Shown: positions 34,571 to 43,693, counted from the stretch's first letter. The stretch is 64,000 nt of DNA from Rhodococcus sp. CH91 (GCF_022554085.1 NZ_JAKFYR010000003.1:124001-188000), one strand, 5' to 3'. The notes: a model not told the origin generated them from the sequence alone. Made by a program: numbers and translations.

Positions 34571-36064
34571 ATGTCCGATCCCTCAACCCCGCCGCCCGGT
34601 GGTCGTCTCGATCGTGCAGCGGTGACCAGATCCACGACCTTCATCATCGCTGCCCTGGTCCTGGCGGAATGTGTGAGCGCCTTCGAGGCCGGGATGATCT
34701 TCATCGCCCTGCCGCGGTTCGGCGAGATCTTCGATGCACCGGCCTCGACGACCGGGTGGGCGGTGACCGCCTTCATGCTCGTCGCCGCGACGACGGCGCT
34801 TGTCGGCGGCCGCCTCGGTGATCTGTACGGCCGCAAGAAGGTCTTGATCATCGCGATGATGGCGTCGACACTCGGCTCCGTCATCAGCGTCTTCGGCGAT
34901 TCGATGGGTGCGATCATCCTCGGTCGAGGCGTGCAGGGCGTCGCCGGCGCGATCCTGCCGCTCTGCTACGGGCTCGCACGAGAGACACTTCCGCCGGGCA
35001 AGGTGTCGCTCGCCGTGGGATACATCAGCGGCGCGGCCCTGCTGGCCGGCTCGGGCGGCTATTTCGTCGCGGGAGTCCTGCTCGATGTGGCCGACTGGCA
35101 CATGATCTTCGTCTTCGCCGCCGTTCTCGCCGTCGTCGCGTCCGTGGTCGCGGCGTTCGCCCTGCCCGGCAGCCACACACGCACGGAGCTCCCCCGGTTC
35201 GACTATCTGGGCGCTGCACTGCTGACCCCGGGCCTGGTAGCCCTGCTCTACGGCATCACGCAGGGGCCGACATGGGGTTGGACCAGTGTGGGTGTGCTCG
35301 CCCTCATCGTCGGGGGTCTTGCCGTCCTGAGTGTGTGGACCGTATGGGAATTGCGTCTGGCAGAACCCCTCGTCAACCTCCGCGCACTCGCGAACAAGCA
35401 GATGACCCTCAATCTGATCGGCGTAGCAGTTCTGGCTCTCGGTCCTGTCGGAGCCGTCCAGATCGTCACTCCGATGATTCTCCAGGCTCCGGCCTCCCTG
35501 CCCGTCGGACTCGGTATGTCGGCCACTGTGGCGGGTCTCATCGGCGGTATCGGCGCGATCGTCGGATTCGCAGCGTCCCCGATCGCAGGAGTGGTCGCAG
35601 GGCGCTGGGGCGGCCGGACCGCGTTCTTCATCGGGGCCGCCCTCTTCGCCGTGGCCAACCTCTTGATTCTCGTCGGCCACAAGTCGCTGCCGGTCATGAT
35701 CGCTGTGTTCGTCGTTGCTGCTGTCGCAACAGCATTCGCCTATACCGGCTACCCGAAGATCGTCATCGAATCCGTACCGGAGGACGTCACCAGCGTCACG
35801 ACCGGAGTGCTGGCCACCGCGCGCCAGGCGTTCTCCGCCATCAGCGTCGCCATCGTGTCGGTCATGATCTCGCTGTGGACGGTGCCGGGGACGACCATGC
35901 CGACGTCGGCGTCGCTCAGTCTGGCAGTCGGCTGGTTCGTGCTGTGCTCGCTGGTAGTGGCGGCGATCTGCTTGTTCATCGGCCGGCCGCAGCAGGCGCA
36001 CGCTGTCGACTCGCCCGTGAGCAGCGACCAGGACGGCGTCGACATGTCCGGCACCACAGTCTGA
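34571..36064 (+). CDS. MFS transporter, DHA2-like 14-TM drug:H+ antiporter family
   Basis: 497-residue permease starting after a strong AGGAGGACAACGG site. Motif A GGRLGDLYGRKKV follows TM2, and motif C-like glycine-rich TM5 is visible (GYISGAALLAGSGGYFVAGVLLD). The count of hydrophobic segments and the long C-terminal half fit the 14-TM type. It probably exports toxic intermediates or substrate analogues. It lies 77 bp upstream of the KshA-like gene and is likely co-transcribed with it. Confidence 0.9.
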   Translation: MSDPSTPPPGGRLDRAAVTRSTTFIIAALVLAECVSAFEAGMIFIALPRFGEIFDAPASTTGWAVTAFMLVAATTALVGGRLGDLYGRKKVLIIAMMASTLGSVISVFGDSMGAIILGRGVQGVAGAILPLCYGLARETLPPGKVSLAVGYISGAALLAGSGGYFVAGVLLDVADWHMIFVFAAVLAVVASVVAAFALPGSHTRTELPRFDYLGAALLTPGLVALLYGITQGPTWGWTSVGVLALIVGGLAVLSVWTVWELRLAEPLVNLRALANKQMTLNLIGVAVLALGPVGAVQIVTPMILQAPASLPVGLGMSATVAGLIGGIGAIVGFAASPIAGVVAGRWGGRTAFFIGAALFAVANLLILVGHKSLPVMIAVFVVAAVATAFAYTGYPKIVIESVPEDVTSVTTGVLATARQAFSAISVAIVSVMISLWTVPGTTMPTSASLSLAVGWFVLCSLVVAAICLFIGRPQQAHAVDSPVSSDQDGVDMSGTTV

Positions 36065-36140
36065 AAGCGAACCCTGTTCACCACGCAGACGGTGACAACC
36101 TCTGCGCCCGCCCCACATTTCGATCCGTCCGGAGGACACA

Positions 36141-37307
36141 ATGTCACACAGCACAGCAGAGAACAGAAACGACGAGATCCGCGAAATCGAGGCGGCGGCT
36201 CCGCCTGCTCGGTTCGCCAGGGGGTGGCACTGCCTCGGACTCGCACGAACCTTCCGGGACGGTAAGCCGCATCAAGTGGACGCCTTCGGCACCAGCCTGG
36301 TCGTTTTCGAGACCGGCAAGGGAGAACTCGCGGTGCTCGACGCCTACTGCCGGCACATGGGCGGTAATCTCGCCCAGGGAACGGTCAAGGGCGACTCCAT
36401 CGCATGCCCGTTCCACGACTGGCGATGGGGCAGCAACGGCCGCTGTACAGACATTCCCTACGCCCGCCGCGTGCCGCCGCTGGCAAGGACGCGGGCGTGG
36501 CTCACGCTCGAACGCAACGGCCAGCTGTTCGTCTGGCACGATCCGCAGGGCAATCCTCCTCCGGCCGACGTGACGATTCCCGAGATCGAGGGTGTCGGCT
36601 CGTCCGAATGGTCGGACTGGACATGGAATTCCATCCTCATCGAGGGATCCCATTGTCGTGAGATCGTCGACAACGTCGTCGACATGGCGCACTTCTTCTA
36701 CGTCCATTACGCCTTCCCCGTGTTCTTCAAGAACGTTTTCGAGGGCCACGTCGCGACCCAGATCATGCACTCGAAGGGCCGCCAGGACATGGAGCTCGGG
36801 ACCAACTACGGAAACCCGGATATCCCCAACAAGTCGTACGCCTCGTATTTCGGACCCTCGTACATGATCGACTGGCTCGAGAACGAGTCGAGCGGCCAGA
36901 AGATCGAAACCGTTCTCATCAATTGCCACTACCCGGTGTCGGACAACTCCTTCGTCCTGCAATACGGCGCGATGGTGAAGAAGCTGCCGGGGCTGAGCGA
37001 TGCCGAAGCCGACGAGATGGCCGCGCAGTTCGCGGCAGGCGTGGAGGTCGGGTTCGAGCAGGACGTCGAGATCTGGAAGAACAAGGCGCCGATCGACAAT
37101 CCGCTGTTGTCGGAGGAGGACGGCCCGGTGTATCAGCTCCGCCGCTGGTACAAGCAGTTCTACGTCGATGTCGACGACGTCACCGAAGACATGACCAGGC
37201 GTTTCGAGTTCGAGATCGACACGGATCGAGCTGTGTCGAGCTGGAAGCGAGAGGTCGAGGAGAACATCGCCCGAGCGAGCGCCGACCAGGTCGACGCGAA
37301 CCTGTGA
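36141..37307 (+). CDS. kshA: Rieske non-haem iron oxygenase, 3-ketosteroid 9-alpha-hydroxylase oxygenase (KshA-like)
   Basis: 388 residues. The Rieske cluster ligands are C70-R-H72 and C89-P-F-H92, in the block CPFHDWRWGSNGRC followed by DIPYARR, which is characteristic of KshA. The mononuclear iron site is D181-M-A-H184 and H189 in VDMAHFFYVHYAFPVFFKNVFEGH-type sequence. KshA hydroxylates C9 of 3-ketosteroids, opening ring B when combined with delta1-dehydrogenation. No KshB reductase gene is in the window, so reducing power must come from elsewhere. A GGAGGACACA site precedes the ATG. Rhodococci carry several KshA paralogues of differing specificity; this one may be a specialised copy. Confidence 0.88.
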   Translation: MSHSTAENRNDEIREIEAAAPPARFARGWHCLGLARTFRDGKPHQVDAFGTSLVVFETGKGELAVLDAYCRHMGGNLAQGTVKGDSIACPFHDWRWGSNGRCTDIPYARRVPPLARTRAWLTLERNGQLFVWHDPQGNPPPADVTIPEIEGVGSSEWSDWTWNSILIEGSHCREIVDNVVDMAHFFYVHYAFPVFFKNVFEGHVATQIMHSKGRQDMELGTNYGNPDIPNKSYASYFGPSYMIDWLENESSGQKIETVLINCHYPVSDNSFVLQYGAMVKKLPGLSDAEADEMAAQFAAGVEVGFEQDVEIWKNKAPIDNPLLSEEDGPVYQLRRWYKQFYVDVDDVTEDMTRRFEFEIDTDRAVSSWKREVEENIARASADQVDANL

Positions 37308-37315
37308 AGTTGATG

Positions 37316-37354
37316 GCAGGCCCACACGACAACCGTGTGGGCCTGCTTGTTTCT
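37316..37354 (+). terminator. Rho-independent terminator
   Basis: 13-bp GC-rich arms (GCAGGCCCACACG and complement) with a 5-nt loop, followed by TTGTTTCT, directly after the KshA-like gene. Confidence 0.9.
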
Positions 37355-37367
37355 ATCAGGAAAACCC

Positions 37368-37382
37368 TCCCGCGAAGCGGGA
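37368..37382. promoter_or_regulatory. Regulon motif copy 8 (Dabb-protein operon)
   Basis: TCCCGCGAAGCGGGA, a perfect palindrome, followed by TGCACCCC exactly as in copy 1 read on the minus strand. It lies 44 bp upstream of the small-protein gene at 37426. Confidence 0.55.
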
Positions 37383-37425
37383 TGCACCCCTGCCGAGAAG
37401 CCCGGTCGTCCGTAGGGTTTCCGGT

Positions 37426-37773
37426 ATGGCAGACGAGAAGATCTTCGTGGTCGACCGTGTGGTCACGAAGCCGGGATGTGCACGTACGTTCGTCGACCGA
37501 TACGTCGCCGAATACGTACCGGGGGGACGTGGACGAGGAATGACGCTCGACCGGATTCTCGTCAGCCCTCCACTCTGGTCCGACGACGAAGCCAACATAG
37601 TCACCATCACGTGGTCGGTCGACGGCGTGACGTCGTGGTGGAACATGACCCGACAGGGACGGCGAGACCCCGAACTCGGACGGTGGTGGTCGGATATGAA
37701 CGAATACATCACCGAGCGCTCCCGGACGATGGCCGCCCAGGCCGCCGACATCGAAGGACTCGCCGATGCATAA
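37426..37773 (+). CDS. Small protein of unknown function, possible dimeric alpha/beta-barrel
   Basis: 115 residues, no signal peptide. FVVDRVVTKPGCARTFVDRYVAEYVPGG followed by NIVTITWSVDGVTSWW and a C-terminal helix resembles the beta-alpha-beta-beta order of ferredoxin-like dimeric barrels (NIPSNAP/Dabb/EthD types), but I cannot assign a family. There is no clear ribosome-binding site before the ATG, so a leaderless or short-leader transcript is possible. It overlaps the next gene by 8 bp. Confidence 0.7.
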   Translation: MADEKIFVVDRVVTKPGCARTFVDRYVAEYVPGGRGRGMTLDRILVSPPLWSDDEANIVTITWSVDGVTSWWNMTRQGRRDPELGRWWSDMNEYITERSRTMAAQAADIEGLADA

Positions 37774-38407
37774 CGTGGTCAGAGTCGTCCATTTCGACGA
37801 GTCCGCAAGCACGTCGGAACGCGCCGCATACATCGACGCCGTTCGAATCGCCGCCAAGGAACTCGACACCGTCGGACACTTCGTCGCTCCCACCCTGCCC
37901 GGCGTGATCAACGGCGGCGATGTCCTGGTCCACCTTCGCTTTCCCTCCGCCGAGACCGCCGCTCGGGACATCTGCCGTTTCGACGCCACCCTCCGTGCGC
38001 CGATCGCGGCATATGTGGACGGAGTCGGCTATCCCGCTTCTCCGGCACGCACACGCCCGGACGAGCCTCGCACGGTCTACCGGGTGCTGCTGGTGCGGGT
38101 CGATCCCGGCAGCCCCACCGAAGCCGTCGAGGAATTCGAAGGCGACCTGTTGAAGATGCCGGGATACATCCCCTCGATCGTCGCATGGCGGCTGAGCCGG
38201 GTAGCCGATTCGGTGGGCCGCACCGAATGGACGCACGTGTGGGAGCAGGAGTTCACCGATCACGACGCTCTCATGGGGCAGTACCTGAATCATCCGGTTC
38301 ACTGGAGCATCGTCGATCGCTGGTTCGATCCGGAGTGCCCTGAATTCGTTGTCCGCGATCGGGTGTGCCACACCTTCTGCGCTGTGGACGACATCGCGAT
38401 CGAGTAG
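37766..38407 (+). CDS. Protein with Dabb-type (stress-responsive alpha/beta barrel) domain
   Basis: 213 residues. The C-terminal half has the pattern of a Dabb domain: YRVLLVRVDPGS, a helix, MPGYIPSIVAWRLS, THVWEQEFTDHDALMGQYLNHPVH. The N-terminal half (NVVRVVHFDESAS and following) may be a second, degenerate repeat of the same fold. Dabb proteins include polyketide cyclases and dehydratases, so a role in cyclisation or dehydration of an intermediate is possible. It is translationally coupled to the preceding small protein. Confidence 0.75.
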   Translation: MHNVVRVVHFDESASTSERAAYIDAVRIAAKELDTVGHFVAPTLPGVINGGDVLVHLRFPSAETAARDICRFDATLRAPIAAYVDGVGYPASPARTRPDEPRTVYRVLLVRVDPGSPTEAVEEFEGDLLKMPGYIPSIVAWRLSRVADSVGRTEWTHVWEQEFTDHDALMGQYLNHPVHWSIVDRWFDPECPEFVVRDRVCHTFCAVDDIAIE

Positions 38408-38423
38408 AACACTGCCGAACGAC

Positions 38424-38464
38424 GACGAGCCCTCGGACCATCGATGATGGTCCGAGGGCTCGTC
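38424..38464. terminator. Bidirectional hairpin terminator
   Basis: 19-bp perfect arms (GACGAGCCCTCGGACCATC and complement) with a 3-nt loop, between the convergent Dabb and hydrolase genes. Confidence 0.9.
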
Positions 38465-38479
38465 CTCAGTGGAGCGACC

Positions 38480-39400
38480 TCACTCGAACAGTGAGCGCAT
38501 CATCTTCCAGATCTCCTGCCGTGCAGGCTCCGTCAACGACAGCGACGGAAACGTCAGGAAGCCGTGGAAGAGACCGTCGAATCGTCGGTGCCGAACGTCG
38601 ACCCCGGCTTCCGCGAGTCGTTGCGCATAGTCGTCACCGGCCGAGCAGGGCGGATCGAGTTCGGCCGTGACGACGACGGCCGGCGGAAGCCCGGCGAGCG
38701 AATCGGCCCGCGTCGGGATCACGCGGGGGTCGTCGGTGCCGTCCGGCGCGTACTGCTCCCAGTACCACTTCATCGCCTTGGTGGTGTTGTAGTACCCCGA
38801 CCCGTACTTCCGGTACGACTCCGTGTCGAAATCGTCGTCGATGACCGGATAGAACAGTGCTTGGCCGAACACTGCCGGCCCGCCGCCGTCGCGCGCTGCG
38901 ATGGCCACGGTCGCGGCGAGATTTCCCCCGGCACTGTCACCTGCGAGCACGATGCGCGTGGGATCTCCGCCGTACACCGTGGCGTTGGCGGCCGCCCATT
39001 CGAGCGCCGCGTACATGTCCTCGTGCGCTGCCGGCGCGCGATGCTCCGGTGCGAGTCGGTAGTCGACGGACACGACGACGACCCCGACTCCCTCCGCCAT
39101 CGAACGACAGAACTCGTCGTGGCTGTCGATATCGCAGAACACGAAACCACCGCCGTGGGCGAAGACCACCACCGGAATCTCGTCCTCGGGACGCTCGGGC
39201 CGATAGACGCGGAGCGCGAGGTCTCCACCGGGCCCCTCGATCGTGATGTCGTGCACGTCCCGCATGGCGGGCAGCTGTCGAAGAGGTGCACGACGACTGC
39301 GGATCAGGTCACGGAGTTCCGGAGGCGGAACCGTGGTGACATCCGGAAAGCCCGCGTCCAGGGCCTTCAACATGGACTCGACTTCGGGATGCAATGACAT
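38480..39400 (-). CDS. Alpha/beta hydrolase, hormone-sensitive-lipase family
   Basis: 306-residue esterase. The oxyanion-hole HGGG is at 82-85 and the nucleophile elbow GDSAGG has Ser156. YRLAPEHRAPAAHED is the family block between them. The charge-relay Asp is likely in TAELDPP and the His in FDGLFHGF. It probably cleaves an ester or lactone of the substrate. It is divergent from a second hydrolase, with a regulon motif midway between them. Confidence 0.92.
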   Translation of the reverse strand: MSLHPEVESMLKALDAGFPDVTTVPPPELRDLIRSRRAPLRQLPAMRDVHDITIEGPGGDLALRVYRPERPEDEIPVVVFAHGGGFVFCDIDSHDEFCRSMAEGVGVVVVSVDYRLAPEHRAPAAHEDMYAALEWAAANATVYGGDPTRIVLAGDSAGGNLAATVAIAARDGGGPAVFGQALFYPVIDDDFDTESYRKYGSGYYNTTKAMKWYWEQYAPDGTDDPRVIPTRADSLAGLPPAVVVTAELDPPCSAGDDYAQRLAEAGVDVRHRRFDGLFHGFLTFPSLSLTEPARQEIWKMMRSLFE

Positions 39401-39494
39401 GTGGGTCTCCTCGATGTGGTGCGTTCGGCCACGCTAGGGCCGGGGCCGACGGGTCCGGAACCTGATCTCCCGGCCAGCGGTCGACCGAAATACG

Positions 39495-39510
39495 TCACGC
39501 TCAGTGGGAC
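39495..39510. promoter_or_regulatory. Regulon motif copy 7 (divergent hydrolases)
   Basis: TCACGCTCAGTGGGAC, 95 bp from the leftward hydrolase start and 101 bp from the rightward one. Confidence 0.55.
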
Positions 39511-39610
39511 GACGCCTTCGATCGGACGGACCGGGCAGTGAGGATGAAGAGCAGTCCACACCCGACGGTCACCGATCGCCGGCGACCGGAGATCTGGAGG
39601 AAGCGACACC

Positions 39611-40648
39611 ATGATTGCCGCTCACGGTACCGAGCCCGCACCCGACGACGACGTCTACGATCCCGACGTGAGGAAGCTGGTCGAGGCGATCCGCGCGCGA
39701 CGCGTCGGTTCCTTGCAGGACACCGGGATCGAAGCAGCTCGCCACTCACTCGAGTCGATCGTCCGGCCCCCCGGCCCCGACATGCGCTCCGTGCAGACCA
39801 GGGATTTCACCGGCCCCCACGGCACCGTTCCCGTGCGCATCTACCGCCCTCACTCGACGCCCGATCGAGATGCACCCGCACTGGTCTGGTTCCACGGTGG
39901 AGGCATGATCATGGGCACTCTCGATTCGTTCGACCGTCTGGCGCGCGAGGTCGCGGAATCCGCGCGGGCCGTGGTGATCAATGTCGGTTACCGGCTCGCC
40001 CCCGAGCACCGATACCCCGTGGCCCACGACGAAGCCTGCGCGGCGCTCCGCTGGGCACACGACAACGCTCACGATCTGGGCCTGGATCCGGACCGTATCG
40101 GAGTCGGCGGAGACAGTGCCGGCGGTGGATTGGCCGCGGCGACAGCACTCCGGGCCCGCAACGAGGGCGGCCCTCGGATCGCTCAGCAGGTGCTGGTCTA
40201 TCCCGGCCTCGAACGGCGGTGCGACCGGCCGTCGATGCGCCGCTTCGGCGACAGTCCGTTCCTCAGGGCCGAGGACATCGACTGGATGAAATCGTTGTAT
40301 CTGGGCGACGATCCGGAAAAGGACGACGAGTACGGAACCCCGGTGCTGGCGACCGATCTGAGAGGGCTCCCTCCGGCCGTGGTGATCTGTGGCTACGCCG
40401 ATCCCCTTCGGGACGGTGTGGAGGATTACGGGCGCCGCCTGCAGGAAGCGGGGGTGTCGACGGCCGTCATCCGGTATCCGGGGGTCGGGCACGGCTTCTT
40501 CATGCAGACCCACGCACTTGCACGAGCCAGGGAGGCGATGACGGAGGTCGGCGCCTTGGTCTCCGCACGTTTCGCTCAGCTCGCCCGAGTTCGATTTCCT
40601 CCCAGTGAGCAGACGATGGACGTGCGGGAATCCAGAACTGCCTCGTAG
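39611..40648 (+). CDS. Alpha/beta hydrolase, hormone-sensitive-lipase family
   Basis: 345-residue esterase. HGGG is at 95-98, the nucleophile Ser169 is in GGDSAGGG, the block YRLAPEHRYPVAHDE is present, and the acid/base pair is probably in CGYADPL and VGHGFF. A GGAGGAAG site precedes the ATG. It is followed 54 bp later by a flavoprotein gene on the same strand. Its C-terminal tail of about 30 residues is longer than in its divergent neighbour. Confidence 0.92.
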   Translation: MIAAHGTEPAPDDDVYDPDVRKLVEAIRARRVGSLQDTGIEAARHSLESIVRPPGPDMRSVQTRDFTGPHGTVPVRIYRPHSTPDRDAPALVWFHGGGMIMGTLDSFDRLAREVAESARAVVINVGYRLAPEHRYPVAHDEACAALRWAHDNAHDLGLDPDRIGVGGDSAGGGLAAATALRARNEGGPRIAQQVLVYPGLERRCDRPSMRRFGDSPFLRAEDIDWMKSLYLGDDPEKDDEYGTPVLATDLRGLPPAVVICGYADPLRDGVEDYGRRLQEAGVSTAVIRYPGVGHGFFMQTHALARAREAMTEVGALVSARFAQLARVRFPPSEQTMDVRESRTAS

Positions 40649-40702
40649 CTTTTCCGCGAGCGGTGCAACCCGGCTCGCTCGTAGACGCCCCAGGAGGCGA
40701 CG

Positions 40703-42157
40703 ATGTCCCGAGAGCCCGAATCGCAGACCGATGTCGAGCAGGTGGACGTGGTGGTCGTCGGCATGGGTGCCGCCGGCTGCGCCGCGGCACTGGCCGCTCA
40801 CGATGCGGGCACCCGGGTGGTCGTACTGGAGAAGTCCGGAGCCGAGGAGGCCGGCGGGAATACGCGGGTGTCGGGCGGCGGATGGTTCCACCACGACGAT
40901 CCCGAACGCGCCGCCGTATATCTGCGCGCACTGTGCGGCGACCGGGCGCTTCCCGAACCTGTCGTCGAGGCGTGGTCGCACGGAACCCGTCAGGTATCCG
41001 CGTGGGTGTCCTCTCTCGGTGTCGATGTCGGACCGCACGGTCACTACAACTCGGCCGGAGCGGAATATCCGGAGCTGCCGGGCAGTGAATGCTACGGCGG
41101 ATTGCATTGTGTGGAAGGAATACTGGGACACGGACGGCTCTTCGCAGTCCTGGAGAAGGCATTACGCGATCGCGGAATCGATGTGCGGTACGAAACGCCC
41201 GCAACACGTCTGACGACCGACTCCGCGACAGGTTCCGTGACCGGCGTCGTCACCGCCGGCGGTGGACGCATCACCGCCGGGCGCGGCGTCGTGCTCGCCA
41301 CCGGCGGCTTCGAAGGCGACCCCGAACTGGTGCGCACCCATCTCGGACTCGACGACGTACCGGTGTGGGGAAGCACCGCCGCAACCGGCGACGGCCTCCG
41401 TATGGCACAGGAGGTCGGGGCGGATCTGTGGCACATGGACAACATGATGGCGGTCAACGGCATCACCGACCCGGCCTCCCGCCACGGCTACTTCGCGATG
41501 TTCGTCCATTCACGTGGAGTGATCTGGGTCGACGAGACAGGCCGGCGCTTCGTGGACGAGTTCGTTCCGTCCGGGCACGGACAGGCGTTGATCGACGGAA
41601 AGTACGTTCTGCATCCGCATCGCCCCATGTGGGTCGTATTCGACGAGAACACCAGGTCGGCCGGTCCGATCAGCGGTTCGGCCGATGTCCTCCCGGTGGG
41701 ATGGAACGTGCTGATGAACGGTTACCGGTGGAGCGCCGACAACATGGCGGAGATCGACGCGGGCTGGATCCAGCGTGGTGACACCCTGGAGGAGCTGGCT
41801 GCGGCGACAGGATTGCCCGCGGATGCTCTCGCAGAAAGCGTCTCGGCGTACAACGCTGCATGCACGGCGGGAGTGGACGAGCGATTCGGGCGTTCCGCTG
41901 CCACGCTGGCGCCACTCCTCGAGCCGCCCTTCTACGCCTACCGCAGCGGACCGATGCTGGCGTGGACCAACGGCGGTCCGCGTCGTGACGAACACGCTCG
42001 TGTACTCGATACAGATGGCGATCCCATCGAGGGGCTCTATGCCGCGGGCACGGTGAGCTCGACATTCAGTTGGGCCAAGGACGGCGGTTTCCACATTGCC
42101 GACGCGTTCGTGTTCGGTCGCATAGCGGGTGCCCACGCGGCTCGTCGTAGCGGCTGA
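40703..42157 (+). CDS. FAD-dependent oxidoreductase, fumarate-reductase/tricarballylate-dehydrogenase-like
   Basis: 484-residue flavoprotein after a strong AGGAGGCGACG site. FAD-binding DVVVVGMGAAGCAAALAAHDAGTRVVVLEKSG, flavin loop AGGNTRVSGGG, and a C-terminal LYAAGTVSSTFSWAKDGGFHIADAFVFGR second FAD contact. Substrate-domain sequence SRGVIWVDETGRRFVDE is typical of the FrdA/KstD superfamily. It likely desaturates a ring or acid substrate. It is less KstD-like than the gene at 49016. Confidence 0.83.
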   Translation: MSREPESQTDVEQVDVVVVGMGAAGCAAALAAHDAGTRVVVLEKSGAEEAGGNTRVSGGGWFHHDDPERAAVYLRALCGDRALPEPVVEAWSHGTRQVSAWVSSLGVDVGPHGHYNSAGAEYPELPGSECYGGLHCVEGILGHGRLFAVLEKALRDRGIDVRYETPATRLTTDSATGSVTGVVTAGGGRITAGRGVVLATGGFEGDPELVRTHLGLDDVPVWGSTAATGDGLRMAQEVGADLWHMDNMMAVNGITDPASRHGYFAMFVHSRGVIWVDETGRRFVDEFVPSGHGQALIDGKYVLHPHRPMWVVFDENTRSAGPISGSADVLPVGWNVLMNGYRWSADNMAEIDAGWIQRGDTLEELAAATGLPADALAESVSAYNAACTAGVDERFGRSAATLAPLLEPPFYAYRSGPMLAWTNGGPRRDEHARVLDTDGDPIEGLYAAGTVSSTFSWAKDGGFHIADAFVFGRIAGAHAARRSG

Positions 42158-42164
42158 GTTCGAC

Positions 42165-42209
42165 GTCCGAACGGTCGGCGGATCGACCATCCGACCGTTC
42201 GGACATTTT
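42165..42209. terminator. Bidirectional hairpin terminator
   Basis: 14-bp arms (GTCCGAACGGTCGG and complement) with a 12-nt loop and an ATTTT tract on the right, between the convergent flavoprotein and SnoaL-like genes. Confidence 0.85.
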
Positions 42210-42220
42210 GGTTCGTGCCC

Positions 42221-42703
42221 TCAGCTTTCCGCGATATTTGTCGGGGACAGCAACTCCCGAGCATGGGGGTCACCGTTCAGCTCACGGGTGATCCGATGCC
42301 GGATCTTCCACTCGTCCTCCACTCGGGCGAGAGTGATGCGATGGCTTCCCGACAGTAGGATCCGGTACGAGTCACCGTCGCGGAGAACCAGTACGGATTC
42401 ACAGACGGCAACGGCCCGGTCACCATCAACAGCGATGTGTGCAGGACCGATGAAATGCGTACTGCCGGACTCGATGAGCTTCCGATGAGAAGCGGATCTC
42501 ACCATCGAGCGAACGTCTTCGCGAGAACGCATGTGGAGCCCCGGAACGTCGTATTCACCGTTCTCCGTCCACAGCGCTGCTGTGGCATCCGCATCTCCAC
42601 TGTCGACCAGAGGGCCGTACGAAGCGAGCAGATTCATGATTTCGAGTCGATCCTCGACGTCCTTCAACCGTTGCTCGAGAACCGACAGCCGGTCGTCGTT
42701 CAT
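42221..42703 (-). CDS. SnoaL/NTF2-like family protein
   Basis: 160 residues with an N-terminal helix (LEQRLKDVEDRLEIMNLLASYGPLVDSGDADATAALWTENGEYD) and the cone-shaped beta-sheet pattern of NTF2-like proteins (HFIGPAHIAVDGDRAVAVCES, ITLARVEDEWKIRHRI). Such proteins act as isomerases, dehydratases or cyclases. It is 37 bp downstream of the SDR in the same direction, so they form an operon. Confidence 0.85.
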   Translation of the reverse strand: MNDDRLSVLEQRLKDVEDRLEIMNLLASYGPLVDSGDADATAALWTENGEYDVPGLHMRSREDVRSMVRSASHRKLIESGSTHFIGPAHIAVDGDRAVAVCESVLVLRDGDSYRILLSGSHRITLARVEDEWKIRHRITRELNGDPHARELLSPTNIAES

Positions 42704-42740
42704 CGTGATACTCCTCTTCCTGGTGCCAGCATCCGATCAC

Positions 42741-43535
42741 TCATTCCGTGGGAGGCGGAAGCAGTTTCGCTCCGGCGGCTCGAGCCCCGAGCAACAGCTC
42801 TGCACGGTTGTGCCCACTGTTCCTGGCAACAGCCTCCTCGACCCCCTTCACCACGACGATGGGACCATTGGCGATGTTCGCCAGGCCTTGTGCGGCGACG
42901 TCACGAGGTTCGGAGACCTGCAAACCCGGCGTATCCATCTTCAATCCTGCCCGCTCCATCGCGGGAGTACGGGTCAGCCCCAGTACCAGCTCCAGGACGT
43001 CGACGTCGTAGTCCCGCATCTCCAGCCACAGTCCTTCCGCGAATGTACGGCAGAAGGACTTCACGGCCGAGTAGACACTGATCTGGGCCGAACCGAGATA
43101 TCCGCTCAACGACCCTGCAAGCAGGATTCCGCCGCGCCGGCGCTCACGCATGAGCGCACCGAAGTGCTGCACCAACTTCAACTGCGCGGTGATGTTCAAA
43201 TCGATCACGGCCTGGAAGCGCTCGAGATCGCCGGTGACGAACTCGTGGCCGTAGGTGTTCGCGCCGGCGTTGTAGATGAGCAGACCCACCTCGAGATCCG
43301 CGGTGGCTTCCTTGATGCGATCGAAGGAATCCGCGGCGAGCAGATCGACCGACAGTGCCCGAACCTCGACTCCGTGTGCACGGCAGGCATCGGCCGTCGC
43401 CGTCAGCGGTCCTTCCTTTCGTGCGAGCAGTACCAGGTTCATGCCCTGTTCTGCGAGTTGTTCCGCGAACTCGGAACCCACACCCTCCGAGCCGCCGGCG
43501 ATAACTGCCCACGGCCCGTACTTCTGCAGATCCAT
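42741..43535 (-). CDS. SDR family oxidoreductase
   Basis: 264 residues. The cofactor motif is AGGSEGVGSEFAEQL rather than the usual TGxxxGxG, which places it with the KR-like SDRs of the DltE/YohN type. YNAG stands for NNAG, with a catalytic serine in LAGSLSGYLG and YSAVKSFC with Tyr/Lys. It begins MDLQKYGPWAVIAGG. It is divergent from the luciferase-like gene; a regulon motif copy lies between. Confidence 0.88.
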   Translation of the reverse strand: MDLQKYGPWAVIAGGSEGVGSEFAEQLAEQGMNLVLLARKEGPLTATADACRAHGVEVRALSVDLLAADSFDRIKEATADLEVGLLIYNAGANTYGHEFVTGDLERFQAVIDLNITAQLKLVQHFGALMRERRRGGILLAGSLSGYLGSAQISVYSAVKSFCRTFAEGLWLEMRDYDVDVLELVLGLTRTPAMERAGLKMDTPGLQVSEPRDVAAQGLANIANGPIVVVKGVEEAVARNSGHNRAELLLGARAAGAKLLPPPTE

Positions 43536-43678
43536 CAGAATTTTCCTCTACTGGCTCGATAGACTTTCGGATTGTCGCGCAACATCTTCCATTGGCGACC
43601 ATGAAGATCGACAAGTGGTTTACCCGATGCTCGAACGGTGCGAGGTTAACGACGGCGGAGGAATGCATCCCGGAGGCC

Positions 43679-43693
43679 TCCCGTAGATCGGGA
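43679..43693. promoter_or_regulatory. Regulon motif copy 9 (SDR / LLM divergent pair)
   Basis: TCCCGTAGATCGGGA, a perfect TCCCG-N5-CGGGA palindrome followed by TGC. It lies 65 bp upstream of the LLM oxidoreductase start and 144 bp from the SDR start. Confidence 0.5.

Noticed and set aside
34583-36154. 523-codon frame opposite the MFS transporter
   Set aside because: Composition is Asp/Arg/His-rich with no hydrophobic or domain pattern; shadow of a membrane-protein gene.
38463-38476. Sequence CTCAGTGGAGC resembling the regulon motif
   Set aside because: It lies between convergent genes at a terminator, has no second half-site and no downstream start.
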